The position numbers were made by a program, and so were the translations under genes. DNA of 64,000 nucleotides from Blastococcus sp. CT_GayMR19. GTDB taxonomy: Bacteria; Actinomycetota; Actinomycetes; Mycobacteriales; Geodermatophilaceae. The DNA lies in assembly GCF_004570385.1 (NCBI RefSeq), contig NZ_SPQL01000003.1, forward strand, positions 62,001 through 126,000, written 5' to 3'. Positions 46,066-55,485 of this stretch are shown here, piece after piece (position 1 is the first letter of the stretch; every line of letters starts with the position of its first letter). Under the pieces are notes generated by a model. That model ran no database searches. It was not told where the DNA came from and saw only the letters and a list, made by a program, of their open reading frames with translations.

Positions 46066-47747
46066 GCGGGTCCTCCGGTGATGGGGGTCAGGTCGGGCCG
46101 GGCCGCGCCGCCCAGGCGCTCGACCGCCAGTTCGCGGACGCGGAAGCGCTGCAGCTTCCCGGTCGCGGTGGTCGGCAGCTCGTCGAACAGGAGGACGTGG
46201 CGCGGTCGCTTGAACGCGGCCAGGCCGTCCCGGCAGAACGCGACCAGGTCGTCGACGGTCGCCGTGGCGCCGGGGGAGAGCACGGCGCAGGCGACCGGCT
46301 TGTCCAGCCCCGACTCGTCGGGGACCGACACGACCACGACCTGCAGGACGTCGGCATGCTGGCGCAGCCGCTCCTCCACCTCGGTGGGTGAGACCCAGAT
46401 GCCGCCGGCCTTGATGATGTCGTCGGTGCGGCCCAGCGAGCTGTAGTAGCCGTCCTCGCTGCGCACGTAGGTGTCACCGGTGCGCACCCAGTGGCCCTGG
46501 AAGACCAGCCGGGTGGTCTCCATCCGGCACCAGTAGCCGGTGGCCGCGGAGCTGCCGCGGACGAAGAGGTTACCGGGCGTGCCGTCGGGCACCGGATTGC
46601 CGTCGTCGTCCACGATCTTGGCCTCGTAGCCGGCGACGATCTCTCCGGTCGCGCCCGCGCGCGTCCGTCCCGGCCGGCCGCTGATGAAGATGTGCAGCAT
46701 CTCCGTCGAGCCGATCCCGTCGAGCATCTCGACGCCGAAGGTGGACGTGAACCGCTCGAACAGCGCCGCGGGGAACGCCTCGCCGGCCGAGACACAGGCG
46801 CGTACCGAGGCGAAGGCGTCCTGAGGAAGGCCGGCGGCCAGCAGTGCCGCGAAGTACGTCGGCCCGCCGAAGAACAGCGTCGGCCGGAAGTCGCGGAGCA
46901 CCCGCAGCGTGCCGGCCGGGCTCGGCCGTGACCGGTCCAGGACGGTGCTGGCGCCGACGGAGAACGGGAACGTGAGCGTGTTGCCGAGGCCGTAGGCGAA
47001 GAAGAACTTGGCGACCGAGAACGTGACGTCGTCCGGCCCGATGGCCAGCACGTCGCGGGCGTAGGTCTCGGCGGTGTCGCGCAGCGACCCGTGCCGGTGC
47101 ATCGCCCCCTTGGGCGTGCCGGTGGTGCCCGAGGTGTAGAGCCAGAAGGCGGGGGAGTCGGCGACGGTGGGGTAGGGCGCGGCGGTCTGCTCGACGAAGT
47201 CCGCGCCGGCCGTGACGAACGAGTCCCAGTCCCGCACCCGGGTGCCCTCGACCTCGGGGAGCGCCGACCCGGAGCCGTCGGTCAGCAGGACGACGTCGGC
47301 CAGGCCCGGCAGGCCGCCGACGGCCGGTGCCAGCTCCCCGAACTCCGAGCTGAGCGCCACGAGGCGGGCGCGGCTGTCCCGCGCCAGCACGGCGATGTCC
47401 TTCGGCTTGAGCATCGTGGAAACCGGCACGGGGACGGCGCCGATCCGCAGGCCGGCGAGGAACGCCGTCAGCAGCTCGGGGGCGTCGCCCATGCACAGGA
47501 TCAGCCGTTCCTCCGGGCGGACCCCCGAGGCGATCAGGCCCGCCGCGAACCGGCGGATCTCCTCCTCGAGCTGGCCGTAGCTGAGAGTCCGCACACTGCC
47601 GTCCAGGCCGATCGCGGTGATCGCCCGGCGCTCCGGCGTCGCGACGGCGTGCCGGGTGACCAGCCACTCGGCGGCGTTGAACAGGTCGGGCGCGCTGGGC
47701 GCCGGGTGCGCCGCGGGTGCTGGGGGAGCGGTGTCGACGGTAGCCAC
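46062..47747 (-). CDS. bclA: Benzoate-CoA ligase
   Basis: A 561-residue ANL ligase of the benzoate-CoA ligase family, which makes benzoyl-CoA from benzoate, ATP and CoA, the entry step of the Box pathway. Motifs: FWLYTSGTTGTPKGAMHRHG (phosphate loop), SVAKFFFAYGLGNTLTFPF (aromatic pocket region characteristic of this family), DGIGSTEMLHIFISG, GRTDDIIKAGGIWVSPTEVE and the closing TATGKLQRFR lysine. GTG start with GAGGAGG. A strong hairpin separates it from boxB upstream. Confidence 0.94.
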   Translation of the reverse strand: MATVDTAPPAPAAHPAPSAPDLFNAAEWLVTRHAVATPERRAITAIGLDGSVRTLSYGQLEEEIRRFAAGLIASGVRPEERLILCMGDAPELLTAFLAGLRIGAVPVPVSTMLKPKDIAVLARDSRARLVALSSEFGELAPAVGGLPGLADVVLLTDGSGSALPEVEGTRVRDWDSFVTAGADFVEQTAAPYPTVADSPAFWLYTSGTTGTPKGAMHRHGSLRDTAETYARDVLAIGPDDVTFSVAKFFFAYGLGNTLTFPFSVGASTVLDRSRPSPAGTLRVLRDFRPTLFFGGPTYFAALLAAGLPQDAFASVRACVSAGEAFPAALFERFTSTFGVEMLDGIGSTEMLHIFISGRPGRTRAGATGEIVAGYEAKIVDDDGNPVPDGTPGNLFVRGSSAATGYWCRMETTRLVFQGHWVRTGDTYVRSEDGYYSSLGRTDDIIKAGGIWVSPTEVEERLRQHADVLQVVVVSVPDESGLDKPVACAVLSPGATATVDDLVAFCRDGLAAFKRPRHVLLFDELPTTATGKLQRFRVRELAVERLGGAARPDLTPITGGPA

Positions 47748-47766
47748 GCTGCCTCCTCGGGACGGC

Positions 47767-47805
47767 GGGGTCGCCGGGGAACGGACAACACTCCCCGGCG
47801 ACCCC
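47767..47805 (-). terminator. Intra-operon hairpin between boxB and bclA
   Basis: A perfect 14-base inverted repeat (GGGGTCGCCGGGGA and complement) with an 11-base loop in the 81-base gap between boxB and bclA. It is well placed to stop some transcripts or to protect the boxC-boxB message, giving more oxygenase than ligase. It has no T tract. Confidence 0.6.
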
Positions 47806-47828
47806 GGAGGGGTCAGAACCGGACTGAC

Positions 47829-49310
47829 TCAGAAACGGACGTAGTCGTACTCGACCGGCATCGAGTTGATGCCGACCGACGGCGGTGCGATCCAGCCCGC
47901 GAAGTCGCCGGTGTCGTAGTGCGGCACCATCAACTCGGCCACCTGGGCGCGGTCGTCGGGCGTCGGCAGCCAGTCGCCCACGTTCTTCTCCCACGCGGCG
48001 TCGTCGAGGATCTCGCCCGAGGGGCTCACGTGGTGGCCGGCGAACGTGCCGACCTTGCGGTTGAAGCCCTGGTGCGGCAGGAAGAGCCGCTCCTCCAGTC
48101 CGGCGTCCTCGAGCTCCTGGTTCCAGCGCTTGACGCCGTTCTCGCAGTCGGCGGCGTACTCGTTGCGCAGGTCCAGGTTGAGGGCGGTGAGCATCGGCAC
48201 GGTCTTGGTGCTCATCCGGCCGTTCTCGATGATCGGCACGTCCATGGTCAGGCCGTGCAGCTGGTGGTCGTCCTTCCGGCGGGTCTCCATCCATCGGCCC
48301 TTGAGACCGGCGGTGTAGTAGGCGGCCGCGTTGGACGAGGTCTCCGAGCCGAACAGGTCCATCGACACGGAGAACTGGAAGTTCAGGTACTTCTGGATGA
48401 CCGACAGCGGGATGCCGCCGTACTGCCAGATGTCGTCGGTGCCGTGCTCCTTCATCAGCTCGGCGGTCCGCTGGACCGTGCGCTGCACGCCGGTGGTGCC
48501 GACGAACATGTGGTGCGCTTCCTCCTTGAGCATGAACTCGCAGGTGCGGGCCAGCGGGTCGAAGCCGCTCTCCTTCAGCGTCCCGAGCTGGTACTTGCCG
48601 TCCCGGTCGGTGAAGTAGGTGAACATGAAGAACGAGAGCCAGTCGGTCGTCTCCTCGTTGAACGCCCCGAGGATCCGCGGCGAGTCGAAGTCGCCGGAGT
48701 TGCGCTTGAGCAGCTGCTCGGCCTCCTCGCGGCCGTCCTTGCCGAAGTAGGCGTGCAGCAGGTAGACCATCGCCCAGAGGTGACGGCCCTCCTCGACGTT
48801 GACCTGGAACAGGTTGCGCATGTCGTAGAGCGACGGCGCGGTCATGCCGAGGTGGCGCTGCTGCTCGACCGACGCGGGCTCGGTGTCGCCCTGGACGACG
48901 ATCAGCCGGCGCAGGTCAGACCGGTGCTCACCGGGGACCTCCTGCCAGGCGGGCTCGCCCAACTTGTCCCCGAAGTTGACCTTGCGGTCGGGGTCCTGCT
49001 CGGCGAGGAAGATGCCCCAGCGGTAGTCCTCCATGGGCACGCGGTCGAAGTGTGCCCAGCCGTCGCGGCCGACGGCGGTCGCGGTGCGGAGGTAGACGTC
49101 GTGGGTCGGGATCGACGGGCCCAGGTTCTTCCACCAGTCGATGAACTTGGGCTGCCAGCCCTCCAGTGCCCGCTGCAGCTTGCGGTCGCCGGCGAGGTTG
49201 ACGTTGTTCGGGATCTTCTCGCTGTAGTCGATCTTCGACGTCGGGCCGGTCGGCGTGGGGGCGTCGCCGGTGACCGTGCCGGACTGCGGGGTGGATTCGG
49301 TGGTGGTCAT
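47829..49310 (-). CDS. boxB: Benzoyl-CoA 2,3-epoxidase, oxygenase subunit BoxB
   Basis: A 493-residue class I di-iron oxygenase that epoxidises benzoyl-CoA with O2. Both iron-binding motifs are intact: VEEGRHLWAM (Glu173/174 to His177) and LKEEAHHMF (263-267). The rest matches BoxB closely in length (about 475). The ATG is two bases after the boxC stop. The N-terminal 25 residues are a Thr/Pro-rich extension. Electrons should come from a BoxA-type reductase; here a separate reductase and ferredoxin are in the operon instead. Confidence 0.96.
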   Translation of the reverse strand: MTTTESTPQSGTVTGDAPTPTGPTSKIDYSEKIPNNVNLAGDRKLQRALEGWQPKFIDWWKNLGPSIPTHDVYLRTATAVGRDGWAHFDRVPMEDYRWGIFLAEQDPDRKVNFGDKLGEPAWQEVPGEHRSDLRRLIVVQGDTEPASVEQQRHLGMTAPSLYDMRNLFQVNVEEGRHLWAMVYLLHAYFGKDGREEAEQLLKRNSGDFDSPRILGAFNEETTDWLSFFMFTYFTDRDGKYQLGTLKESGFDPLARTCEFMLKEEAHHMFVGTTGVQRTVQRTAELMKEHGTDDIWQYGGIPLSVIQKYLNFQFSVSMDLFGSETSSNAAAYYTAGLKGRWMETRRKDDHQLHGLTMDVPIIENGRMSTKTVPMLTALNLDLRNEYAADCENGVKRWNQELEDAGLEERLFLPHQGFNRKVGTFAGHHVSPSGEILDDAAWEKNVGDWLPTPDDRAQVAELMVPHYDTGDFAGWIAPPSVGINSMPVEYDYVRF

Positions 49311-49312
49311 GG

Positions 49313-51049
49313 TCAGACCCGCTTCCTGTCGTAGTCGGCCCGCTGACCGGTGCCGTACCGGCGCAGTGCTCCTTCGGGGCCAGCGGCGTTGGGCCGCTGG
49401 AAGATCCAGTTCTGCCAGGCGGTGAGGCGGCCGAAGACCTTGGTCTCCGGGGTCTCCTGACCGGCGAAGCGGAGGTTGGCCTCCATGCCCGTCAGCGCGT
49501 CGGGCGAGAAGCTCTTCCGCTCCTCGACGACCAGGCGGATCTCGTCGTCCCAGTCGATGTCGTCCGGCGCGCTGGTGACGAGGCCGAGCTCGAGCGCGTC
49601 GGCGGCGAGCAGGTCCCGGCCGACGGCCGCCTCGGCGGCGGCCAGCTCCTCGGCGCTGCCGAGGAAGCGGACCTGCAGTCGGGTCAGGTCGTTGCTCATC
49701 GGCAGCAGGCCGGTGTTGAACTCGTCGAGCCGGAGGACGGCAGCGGGCTTCGGATCGTCGTCCTCCTCGAACTGCCCCTCGAGCATGAACGAGCGGTCGG
49801 CGGCGAACGCGATCTCGGCCAGCAGGCCGGCGAAGCAGCTGCCCGGCTCGATCAGCGCGAACAGGCTGCGCGAGGTGGTGTCCAGCCGCTTCACCGCTCG
49901 CTTGTAGAAGCCGATGGTCTCGTTGACCAGCCAGTCGTCGCGGTGGGCGAGCAGGAACTCGTCGTAGGCGGCGACGGTGCCGACGTCGCCCTCGGTGCGC
50001 AGCAGCCAGGTGCCGACGGACAACTCGTTGGTCCGCAGCCGCAGGATGACGTCGTCGAGCTGCCGGGTGGCGGCCAGCAGCCAGGCGGAGTCGCCCTGCT
50101 CGTGCAGCTCCTCGATGCTCGAGGGCACCGCCGTCGGGCCCAGCACGGTGATCGTCGCCGTCCCGGAATCGCGGTCGAGGACGACGCGGACGTGCTCGTA
50201 GCGGGTGGTGTCGCCGTCGACCTCGCGCGTCAGCGGGGTGAGCGGCACGCCCTGCGCACCGGCGCCGGGACGGCTCGACGTGGCCGCGGCCTCCGCGGCG
50301 CGGCGGGCGATCTCCTCGGGGAAGTCCCGGGCCTTGGCGATGCCGTCGACCAGGCGCCACTGCACGGCGCGCTCGCCGCGGATGCCCTCGGAGGTGGTGG
50401 AGAAGACGTCGGCCAGGTCGCGGCGGACGCCCCGCTTGTCGACGACCCGCGTGAGCCCACCGGTGCCGGGCAGCACGCCGAGCAGCGGCACCTCCGGCAG
50501 CGAGACGGCGGAGGAGTTGTCGTCGATGAGGACGATCTGGTCGCAGGCCAGGGCGAGCTCGTAGCCGCCGCCGGCGGCGGTGCCGTTGACGGCCGCTATG
50601 GACGTGAGACCGGAGTGGGCCGAGGCGTCCTCGATGCCGTTGCGGGTCTCGTTGGTGAACTTGCAGAAGTTCACCTTCCAGCTGTGCGGGGACGCGGCGA
50701 GCATCTTGATGTTGGCGCCCGCGCAGAACATGCGGTCCTTGGCGCTGGTGATCACCAGCGCCTTCGCCTCGGGGTGCTCGAACCGGATCCGCTGCACGGC
50801 GTCGTGCAGCTCGATGTCCACGCCCAGGTCGTAGCTGTTCATCTTGAGCTCGTAGCCGGGGACGATCCCGCCGTCCTCGGCGACGTCCAGTGTGAGGGTG
50901 GCCACCTCTCCGTCGACGGAGAGCTTCCAGTGCTTGTACCGGTCGGGCGAGGTGTCGAAGGAGACCTCGGTGCGGGCCGGGGGCTGGTCGGGCCCCGGGG
51001 CCGTGGCCTCCGCCCCTCCGGTGCCCGGACGCTCGTCGAGTGTGGTCAC
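49313..51049 (-). CDS. boxC: 2,3-epoxybenzoyl-CoA dihydrolase BoxC
   Basis: A 578-residue crotonase-fold enzyme that hydrolyses the ring epoxide with two waters to 3,4-dehydroadipyl-CoA semialdehyde and formate. Visible signatures: KDRMFCAGANIKMLA and AVNGTAAGGGYELALACD (oxyanion-hole region), a long C-terminal half unique to BoxC, and WIFQRPNAAGPEGALRRYG at the end. GTG at 51049 with GGAGG five bases upstream. It is the first gene of the box operon, and a regulatory repeat lies 58 bases before the start. Confidence 0.95.
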   Translation of the reverse strand: MTTLDERPGTGGAEATAPGPDQPPARTEVSFDTSPDRYKHWKLSVDGEVATLTLDVAEDGGIVPGYELKMNSYDLGVDIELHDAVQRIRFEHPEAKALVITSAKDRMFCAGANIKMLAASPHSWKVNFCKFTNETRNGIEDASAHSGLTSIAAVNGTAAGGGYELALACDQIVLIDDNSSAVSLPEVPLLGVLPGTGGLTRVVDKRGVRRDLADVFSTTSEGIRGERAVQWRLVDGIAKARDFPEEIARRAAEAAATSSRPGAGAQGVPLTPLTREVDGDTTRYEHVRVVLDRDSGTATITVLGPTAVPSSIEELHEQGDSAWLLAATRQLDDVILRLRTNELSVGTWLLRTEGDVGTVAAYDEFLLAHRDDWLVNETIGFYKRAVKRLDTTSRSLFALIEPGSCFAGLLAEIAFAADRSFMLEGQFEEDDDPKPAAVLRLDEFNTGLLPMSNDLTRLQVRFLGSAEELAAAEAAVGRDLLAADALELGLVTSAPDDIDWDDEIRLVVEERKSFSPDALTGMEANLRFAGQETPETKVFGRLTAWQNWIFQRPNAAGPEGALRRYGTGQRADYDRKRV

Positions 51050-51106
51050 GGTGCCTCCATGAGGGTGTGCTGGGGCGGCGGATCGATCCGCTGGCGGACC
51101 CATCCT

Positions 51107-51148
51107 GACGTGCTACAGCCAGATGCGCAAGATGTTCGACTAGTGTAG
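51107..51148 (-). promoter_or_regulatory. Putative operator/promoter of the box operon
   Basis: GACGTGCTACAGC (51107-51119) is identical to a 13-base element upstream of the ABC-transporter operon (56749). Within it, CTACA (51113) is mirrored by TGTAG (51144-51148), 26 bases between the arms. On the minus strand the second arm overlaps a -10-like TACACT. This suggests a repressor site covering the promoter. Confidence 0.5.
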
Positions 51149-51214
51149 ATTCGCCGCATCGGCCCGCAGCGCTGTCGTGAGTGCGCGGGTGCGCTTCCAA
51201 CCCGAGGAGCCGGC

Positions 51215-51862
51215 ATGGCCGAGACCGACCTGCGAACCGACCGACTGACCTGGGTGAAGGACGACGACCCACGCTGGGACGCCGACCGGGAGCGGGTGTT
51301 CGCGACCGTGCCCGACGGTGTCTTCCGCGCCGAGTCCCGCACTCCGGGCGAGCGGCTGTCGAGCGACTGGTGGCGGGTCGAGGACGGCGGCCGCGTGGTC
51401 GGCTACGGCTGGCTCGACGACGTCTGGGGCGACGCCGAGATCCTCCTCGCCGTCGAAGAGGGCTCGCGGGGCACCGGAGCGGGCGCCTTCACGCTGGCCC
51501 ACCTGGAGGAGGAGGCGACCGCCCGCGGACTCAACTACGTGGTGAACGTGGTCCGCGACACCCACCCGGACCGTGCCGCGGTCACCGACTGGTTCGTCGC
51601 GCACGGCTTCACCGGTACCGAGGACGGCCGGCTGCGCAAGCGGGTGGGCGACCGGACCCGGGACATCGGCCAGCACCAGGACGGGCGCCCCGGCACCGGC
51701 CGGTACGTGCCCGACGAGGCGCAGCGCGCGGCGTACGACGCCGAGCGCGAGCGGGCTGCGGCCCGACCTCGCCCCGAGTACGAGCAGCCGACCGGCGCGG
51801 ACCTCGGCCCGGGCGCCGAGGAGAGCGGCGGCTACGTCGACCAGGAACAGCACCGCTTCTGA
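51215..51862 (+). CDS. GNAT-family N-acetyltransferase beside the box operon
   Basis: A 215-residue protein. Residues about 10-145 form a GNAT domain (VVGYGWLDDVWGDAEILLAV, then the acetyl-CoA loop EEGSRGTGAGAFTLAHLE, and VTDWFVAHGFTGTEDGRLR). The last 70 residues are charged and disordered-looking. It is divergent from boxC, sharing its promoter region. Acetylation of a pathway protein or of an amino-aromatic compound is conceivable, but the substrate is unknown. ATG at 51215, with AGGAG about six bases upstream. Confidence 0.85.
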   Translation: MAETDLRTDRLTWVKDDDPRWDADRERVFATVPDGVFRAESRTPGERLSSDWWRVEDGGRVVGYGWLDDVWGDAEILLAVEEGSRGTGAGAFTLAHLEEEATARGLNYVVNVVRDTHPDRAAVTDWFVAHGFTGTEDGRLRKRVGDRTRDIGQHQDGRPGTGRYVPDEAQRAAYDAERERAAARPRPEYEQPTGADLGPGAEESGGYVDQEQHRF

Positions 51863-51888
51863 CGTCGCGGTGACATCGCGATGACATG

Positions 51889-51905
51889 GTCGTCCTCCGG
51901 ACGAC
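51889..51905. terminator. Hairpin between GNAT gene and livF
   Basis: GTCGTCC / GGACGAC, a perfect 7-base repeat with a 3-base loop, lies between two convergent genes 26 bases after the GNAT stop. It probably terminates both. Confidence 0.45.
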
Positions 51906-51997
51906 ACCGCGGCCAATGGCCGTCCCCCATCGGGCAGAGCCGCTGCGTCGCGCCTGCGCGGACCCTCCGGGGCCCACTCGGCGTGACCACGGCTGAG

Positions 51998-52698
<701 letters not shown>

Positions 52699-52699
<1 letters not shown>

Positions 52700-53490
52700 C
52701 AGCTCACCTCCAGATGCGCCGGCCCCGAGCCGTCGAGGAAGAGGGCCTCCCGGCCGGGGCCCAGGTAGGCCTCCTGCACCGCGGCACTCGTCCGCACCTC
52801 GTCCGCCGTGCCGGTCAGGAGGACCCGGCCCAGGTGCAGCACGGTCACCGTGTCCGCCAGGGCGAACACCACGTCCAGGTCGTGCTCGACGATCACCAGC
52901 GTCACCGACCGCGGCAGCGACTGGAGCAGCCCCACCAGGCGGGAGCTCTCCGCCGGCGACATGCCCGCGGCCGGTTCGTCGAGCAGCAGCAGCCGTGGCT
53001 CGCAGGCGAGCGCGACCGCGACCTCCACCTGACGGCGCTCGCCGTGCGAGAGGGTGGCCACCGGGGTCCCCGCCCGGTGCTCGAGGCCGACGTCGGTGAG
53101 CAGCGCCCGGGCCCGGTCCACGGCTGCCGCCTGCCGGCGGGGGACCAGCGAGTGCCGGGTGCGGTGCTGCCGCTGCGCGGCCAGCAGCACGTTCTGCAGG
53201 ACGGTCTGGGTGAGGAACAGGCTGGAGTGCTGCAGCGTCTGGCTGATGCCGCGTTGGGCCCGCTGGTGCTCGGACAGCCGGGTGATGTCGGAGCCGGCCA
53301 GCGCGACCGTGCCGGCGGTGACCGGCAGCGCGCCGGTGATCAGCTTGAAGAGCGTGCTCTTGCCGGCGCCGTTGGGCCCGATGAGCGCGTGCCGGGCACC
53401 GGTGGGCACGTCGAGGGTGACGTCGTCGACGGCCTTCAGGGCACCGAAGGAGCGGCCGATGCCGGACAGCGACAGCAGCGTCTCGCTCAT
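52699..53490 (-). CDS. livG: Branched-chain-type ABC transporter ATPase LivG
   Basis: A 263-residue ABC ATPase with Walker A IGPNGAGKSTLFKLI, a Q-loop around GISQTLQHSSLF, signature LSHGERRQVEVA, Walker B RLLLLDEPAAGM and the LivG-type C-terminal extension. The signature carries SHGE in place of SGGQ, as in many LivG proteins. ATG at 53490 overlaps the livM end by 4 bases. It works with LivF and the LivH/LivM membrane pair. Confidence 0.93.
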
Positions 53491-54524
53491 GCCGCACCTG
53501 CCGGTGCCCGACGCCGGCGGGGAACGAGGCCGGCGAGCCCGGCGAACCCCCGGGGCAGGGCGTAGACGGCGACCACGAACACGATGCCCAGCAGGAGCGG
53601 ACCGTGCCCGTCCAGCTGAGGGCCGAACGTGTCGCGGACGAGCACGACGACGGCGGCACCCAGGACCGGGCCCCAGAGCGTGCCGGCGCCGCCGAGGACG
53701 ACCGCCAGCAGCATCAGTGCGCTGGTGGTGAATGCGGCGTCGCTCGGGTTGACGATGCGCAGCAGGCCGGCGAACAGGCCGCCCGCCAGTCCGGCGAACC
53801 CGCCGGCGAGGATGAACGCCACGAACTTGTAGCGGAACGGCGAGTACCCCAGCGAACGCATCCGGGGCTCGTTGTCGCGGATCCCGCGCAGCGCGCCGCC
53901 GAAGGGCGAGTGGGCCACCAGCCACAGGCCGAGGAAGCCGAGCAGGGCCACGGCCAGCACGTACCAGTACACGAATCCGGCGAGGATCATCGGTTCGCCA
54001 CCGACCCGGATGCTCGGGATGCCGAACAGGCCGTTGGACCCACCGGTCACCGACGACAGCCGGGTGGCGAGCTGGTGGGTCAGCTCTCCGATGGCCAGGG
54101 TCAGCATCAGGAAGTAGACGCCGCCGCTGCGCACGGCCAGCCAGCCCGTGGCGGCGGCCGCCACGGCTCCGGCGACGGCCGCGAGCAGTACGGGCACCGG
54201 CGCCTCGCTGGTCCAGTGGATCGAGACGAGTCCGGCCGTGTATGCGCCCACCCCGAAGTAGGCGGCGTGCCCGAGCGACGGGAGCCCGGTGATGCCCACC
54301 AGCAGATCGAGACTGACGGCGAACAGCGCGAAGATCAGGATCCGGGAGAGCGTGTTCGCGGTGAACGGGGCGACGAACAGCGGCATCGCCGCCAGCGCCA
54401 CGACGAGCACCAGCAGGGGCGCGCCCCGCCGGAGCAGCATCGACCCGCGGGAGGCGGGGGTGGTCGTGGCGGCCCCGGTTCCCGGCGCGGCCGGCTCGAC
54501 CGAGCTGTCGGGGATGACACTCAT
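53487..54524 (-). CDS. livM: Branched-chain-type ABC transporter permease LivM
   Basis: A 345-residue membrane protein with about ten hydrophobic segments and the LivM motifs GLPSLGHAAYFGVGAYTAG and GIRDNEPRMRSLGYSPFRYK (the coupling-helix region). A 30-residue polar N-terminus precedes TM1. It forms the channel with LivH. ATG at 54524 overlaps the livH stop (ATGA). Confidence 0.93.
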   Translation of the reverse strand: MSVIPDSSVEPAAPGTGAATTTPASRGSMLLRRGAPLLVLVVALAAMPLFVAPFTANTLSRILIFALFAVSLDLLVGITGLPSLGHAAYFGVGAYTAGLVSIHWTSEAPVPVLLAAVAGAVAAAATGWLAVRSGGVYFLMLTLAIGELTHQLATRLSSVTGGSNGLFGIPSIRVGGEPMILAGFVYWYVLAVALLGFLGLWLVAHSPFGGALRGIRDNEPRMRSLGYSPFRYKFVAFILAGGFAGLAGGLFAGLLRIVNPSDAAFTTSALMLLAVVLGGAGTLWGPVLGAAVVVLVRDTFGPQLDGHGPLLLGIVFVVAVYALPRGFAGLAGLVPRRRRAPAGAA

Positions 54525-55405
54525 GAGTGCGCCACCTTCCCGGCGAACAGTCCTCGCGGGCGCACGATGAGGACCAGGGCGAGCGTGCCGAAGAGGATGA
54601 ACGACGCGAGGTCGGGCACCAGTGCGCGGCCCAGCGACTCCACCTGACCGATCACCAGCGCACCCACCAGTGCGCCACGGATCGAGCCGAGTCCACCGAT
54701 CACGATCACGACGAGCGCGAGCAGCAGGATCGTCTTGTCCAGTCCGGGGCGTGCGCCGTACACCGGCGCGGCGAGGACGCCGGCCACGGTCGCCAGCAGT
54801 GACCCCACACCCAGGACGGCGATCTTGACCTTCCGGTTGTCGATGCCGATGGCCGAGACCATCTCCCGGTCGGCGACGCTGGCCCGGACCAGCGCGCCGA
54901 TCGACGTCTTCTCGACCACGAGCCAGACGATCAGCGCGAGCGCGAGGCCGACCGCGATGAGCATGAGCCGGTAGGTCGGGTACGGGTTGCCGGCGACGGC
55001 GATGCTGCCGTCGAGCCCCGGCGGCTCCCCGATCGACAGCACGTCGTTGCCGTAGATGATCGACAGCGTCTCCGCGACGATCAGCGAGATGCCCAGCGTC
55101 AGCAGCGCCTGGTCGAGGATCGGCCGGCGCGCCAGGGGCTCGGTCAGGCCGGAGAGCGCCCCGCCGGCCACGAGACCGACGAGGGCGGCGACGCCGATGG
55201 CGGTGAAGAAGCCGGCCCACGACTCCCCGGCGACGAACGTGACGGCGAGGTAGGAGCCGATCAGGAAGAAGGCTCCGTGGGCCAGGTTCAGGACGTCCAT
55301 CATCCCGAAGACGATGGAGAGGCCGACGGCGAGGATGAACAGCAGCGAGCCGATGGCGAGGCCGTTGAGGATGCTGACCAGGTTGGCGTCGAACCAGTCG
55401 ATCAC
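54521..55405 (-). CDS. livH: Branched-chain-type ABC transporter permease LivH
   Basis: A 294-residue membrane protein. Motifs include GLSIVFGMMDVLNLAHGAFFLIG near the N-terminus (shown in part) and ASVADREMVSAIGIDNRKVK, the cytosolic coupling loop of LivH. The GTG at 55405 follows AGAGGGGG. An 80-base gap with a strong hairpin separates it from the binding-protein gene upstream, so less permease than binding protein is probably made. Confidence 0.93.
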   Translation of the reverse strand: MIDWFDANLVSILNGLAIGSLLFILAVGLSIVFGMMDVLNLAHGAFFLIGSYLAVTFVAGESWAGFFTAIGVAALVGLVAGGALSGLTEPLARRPILDQALLTLGISLIVAETLSIIYGNDVLSIGEPPGLDGSIAVAGNPYPTYRLMLIAVGLALALIVWLVVEKTSIGALVRASVADREMVSAIGIDNRKVKIAVLGVGSLLATVAGVLAAPVYGARPGLDKTILLLALVVIVIGGLGSIRGALVGALVIGQVESLGRALVPDLASFILFGTLALVLIVRPRGLFAGKVAHS

Positions 55406-55427
55406 TGCGCCGTGCCCCCTCTCCGGC

Positions 55428-55460
55428 TCCCCGCCGTCGCCTGAGCGGCGACGGCGGGGA
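55428..55460 (-). terminator. Intra-operon hairpin between binding-protein gene and livH
   Basis: A perfect 14-base inverted repeat (TCCCCGCCGTCGCC and complement) with a 5-base loop in the gap between the substrate-binding-protein gene and livH. In ABC operons a hairpin here commonly stabilises the first message or stops part of the transcription. Confidence 0.65.
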
Positions 55461-55485
55461 ACGACGATGGATGCAGCACAGGCTG

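Noticed and set aside
47829-51272. A minus-strand open frame of 1147 codons spanning boxB and boxC, suggesting a fusion
   Set aside because: Only its last 493 codons are BoxB. The upstream part is a wrong-frame reading of boxC, which is intact in its own frame with its own start and stop.
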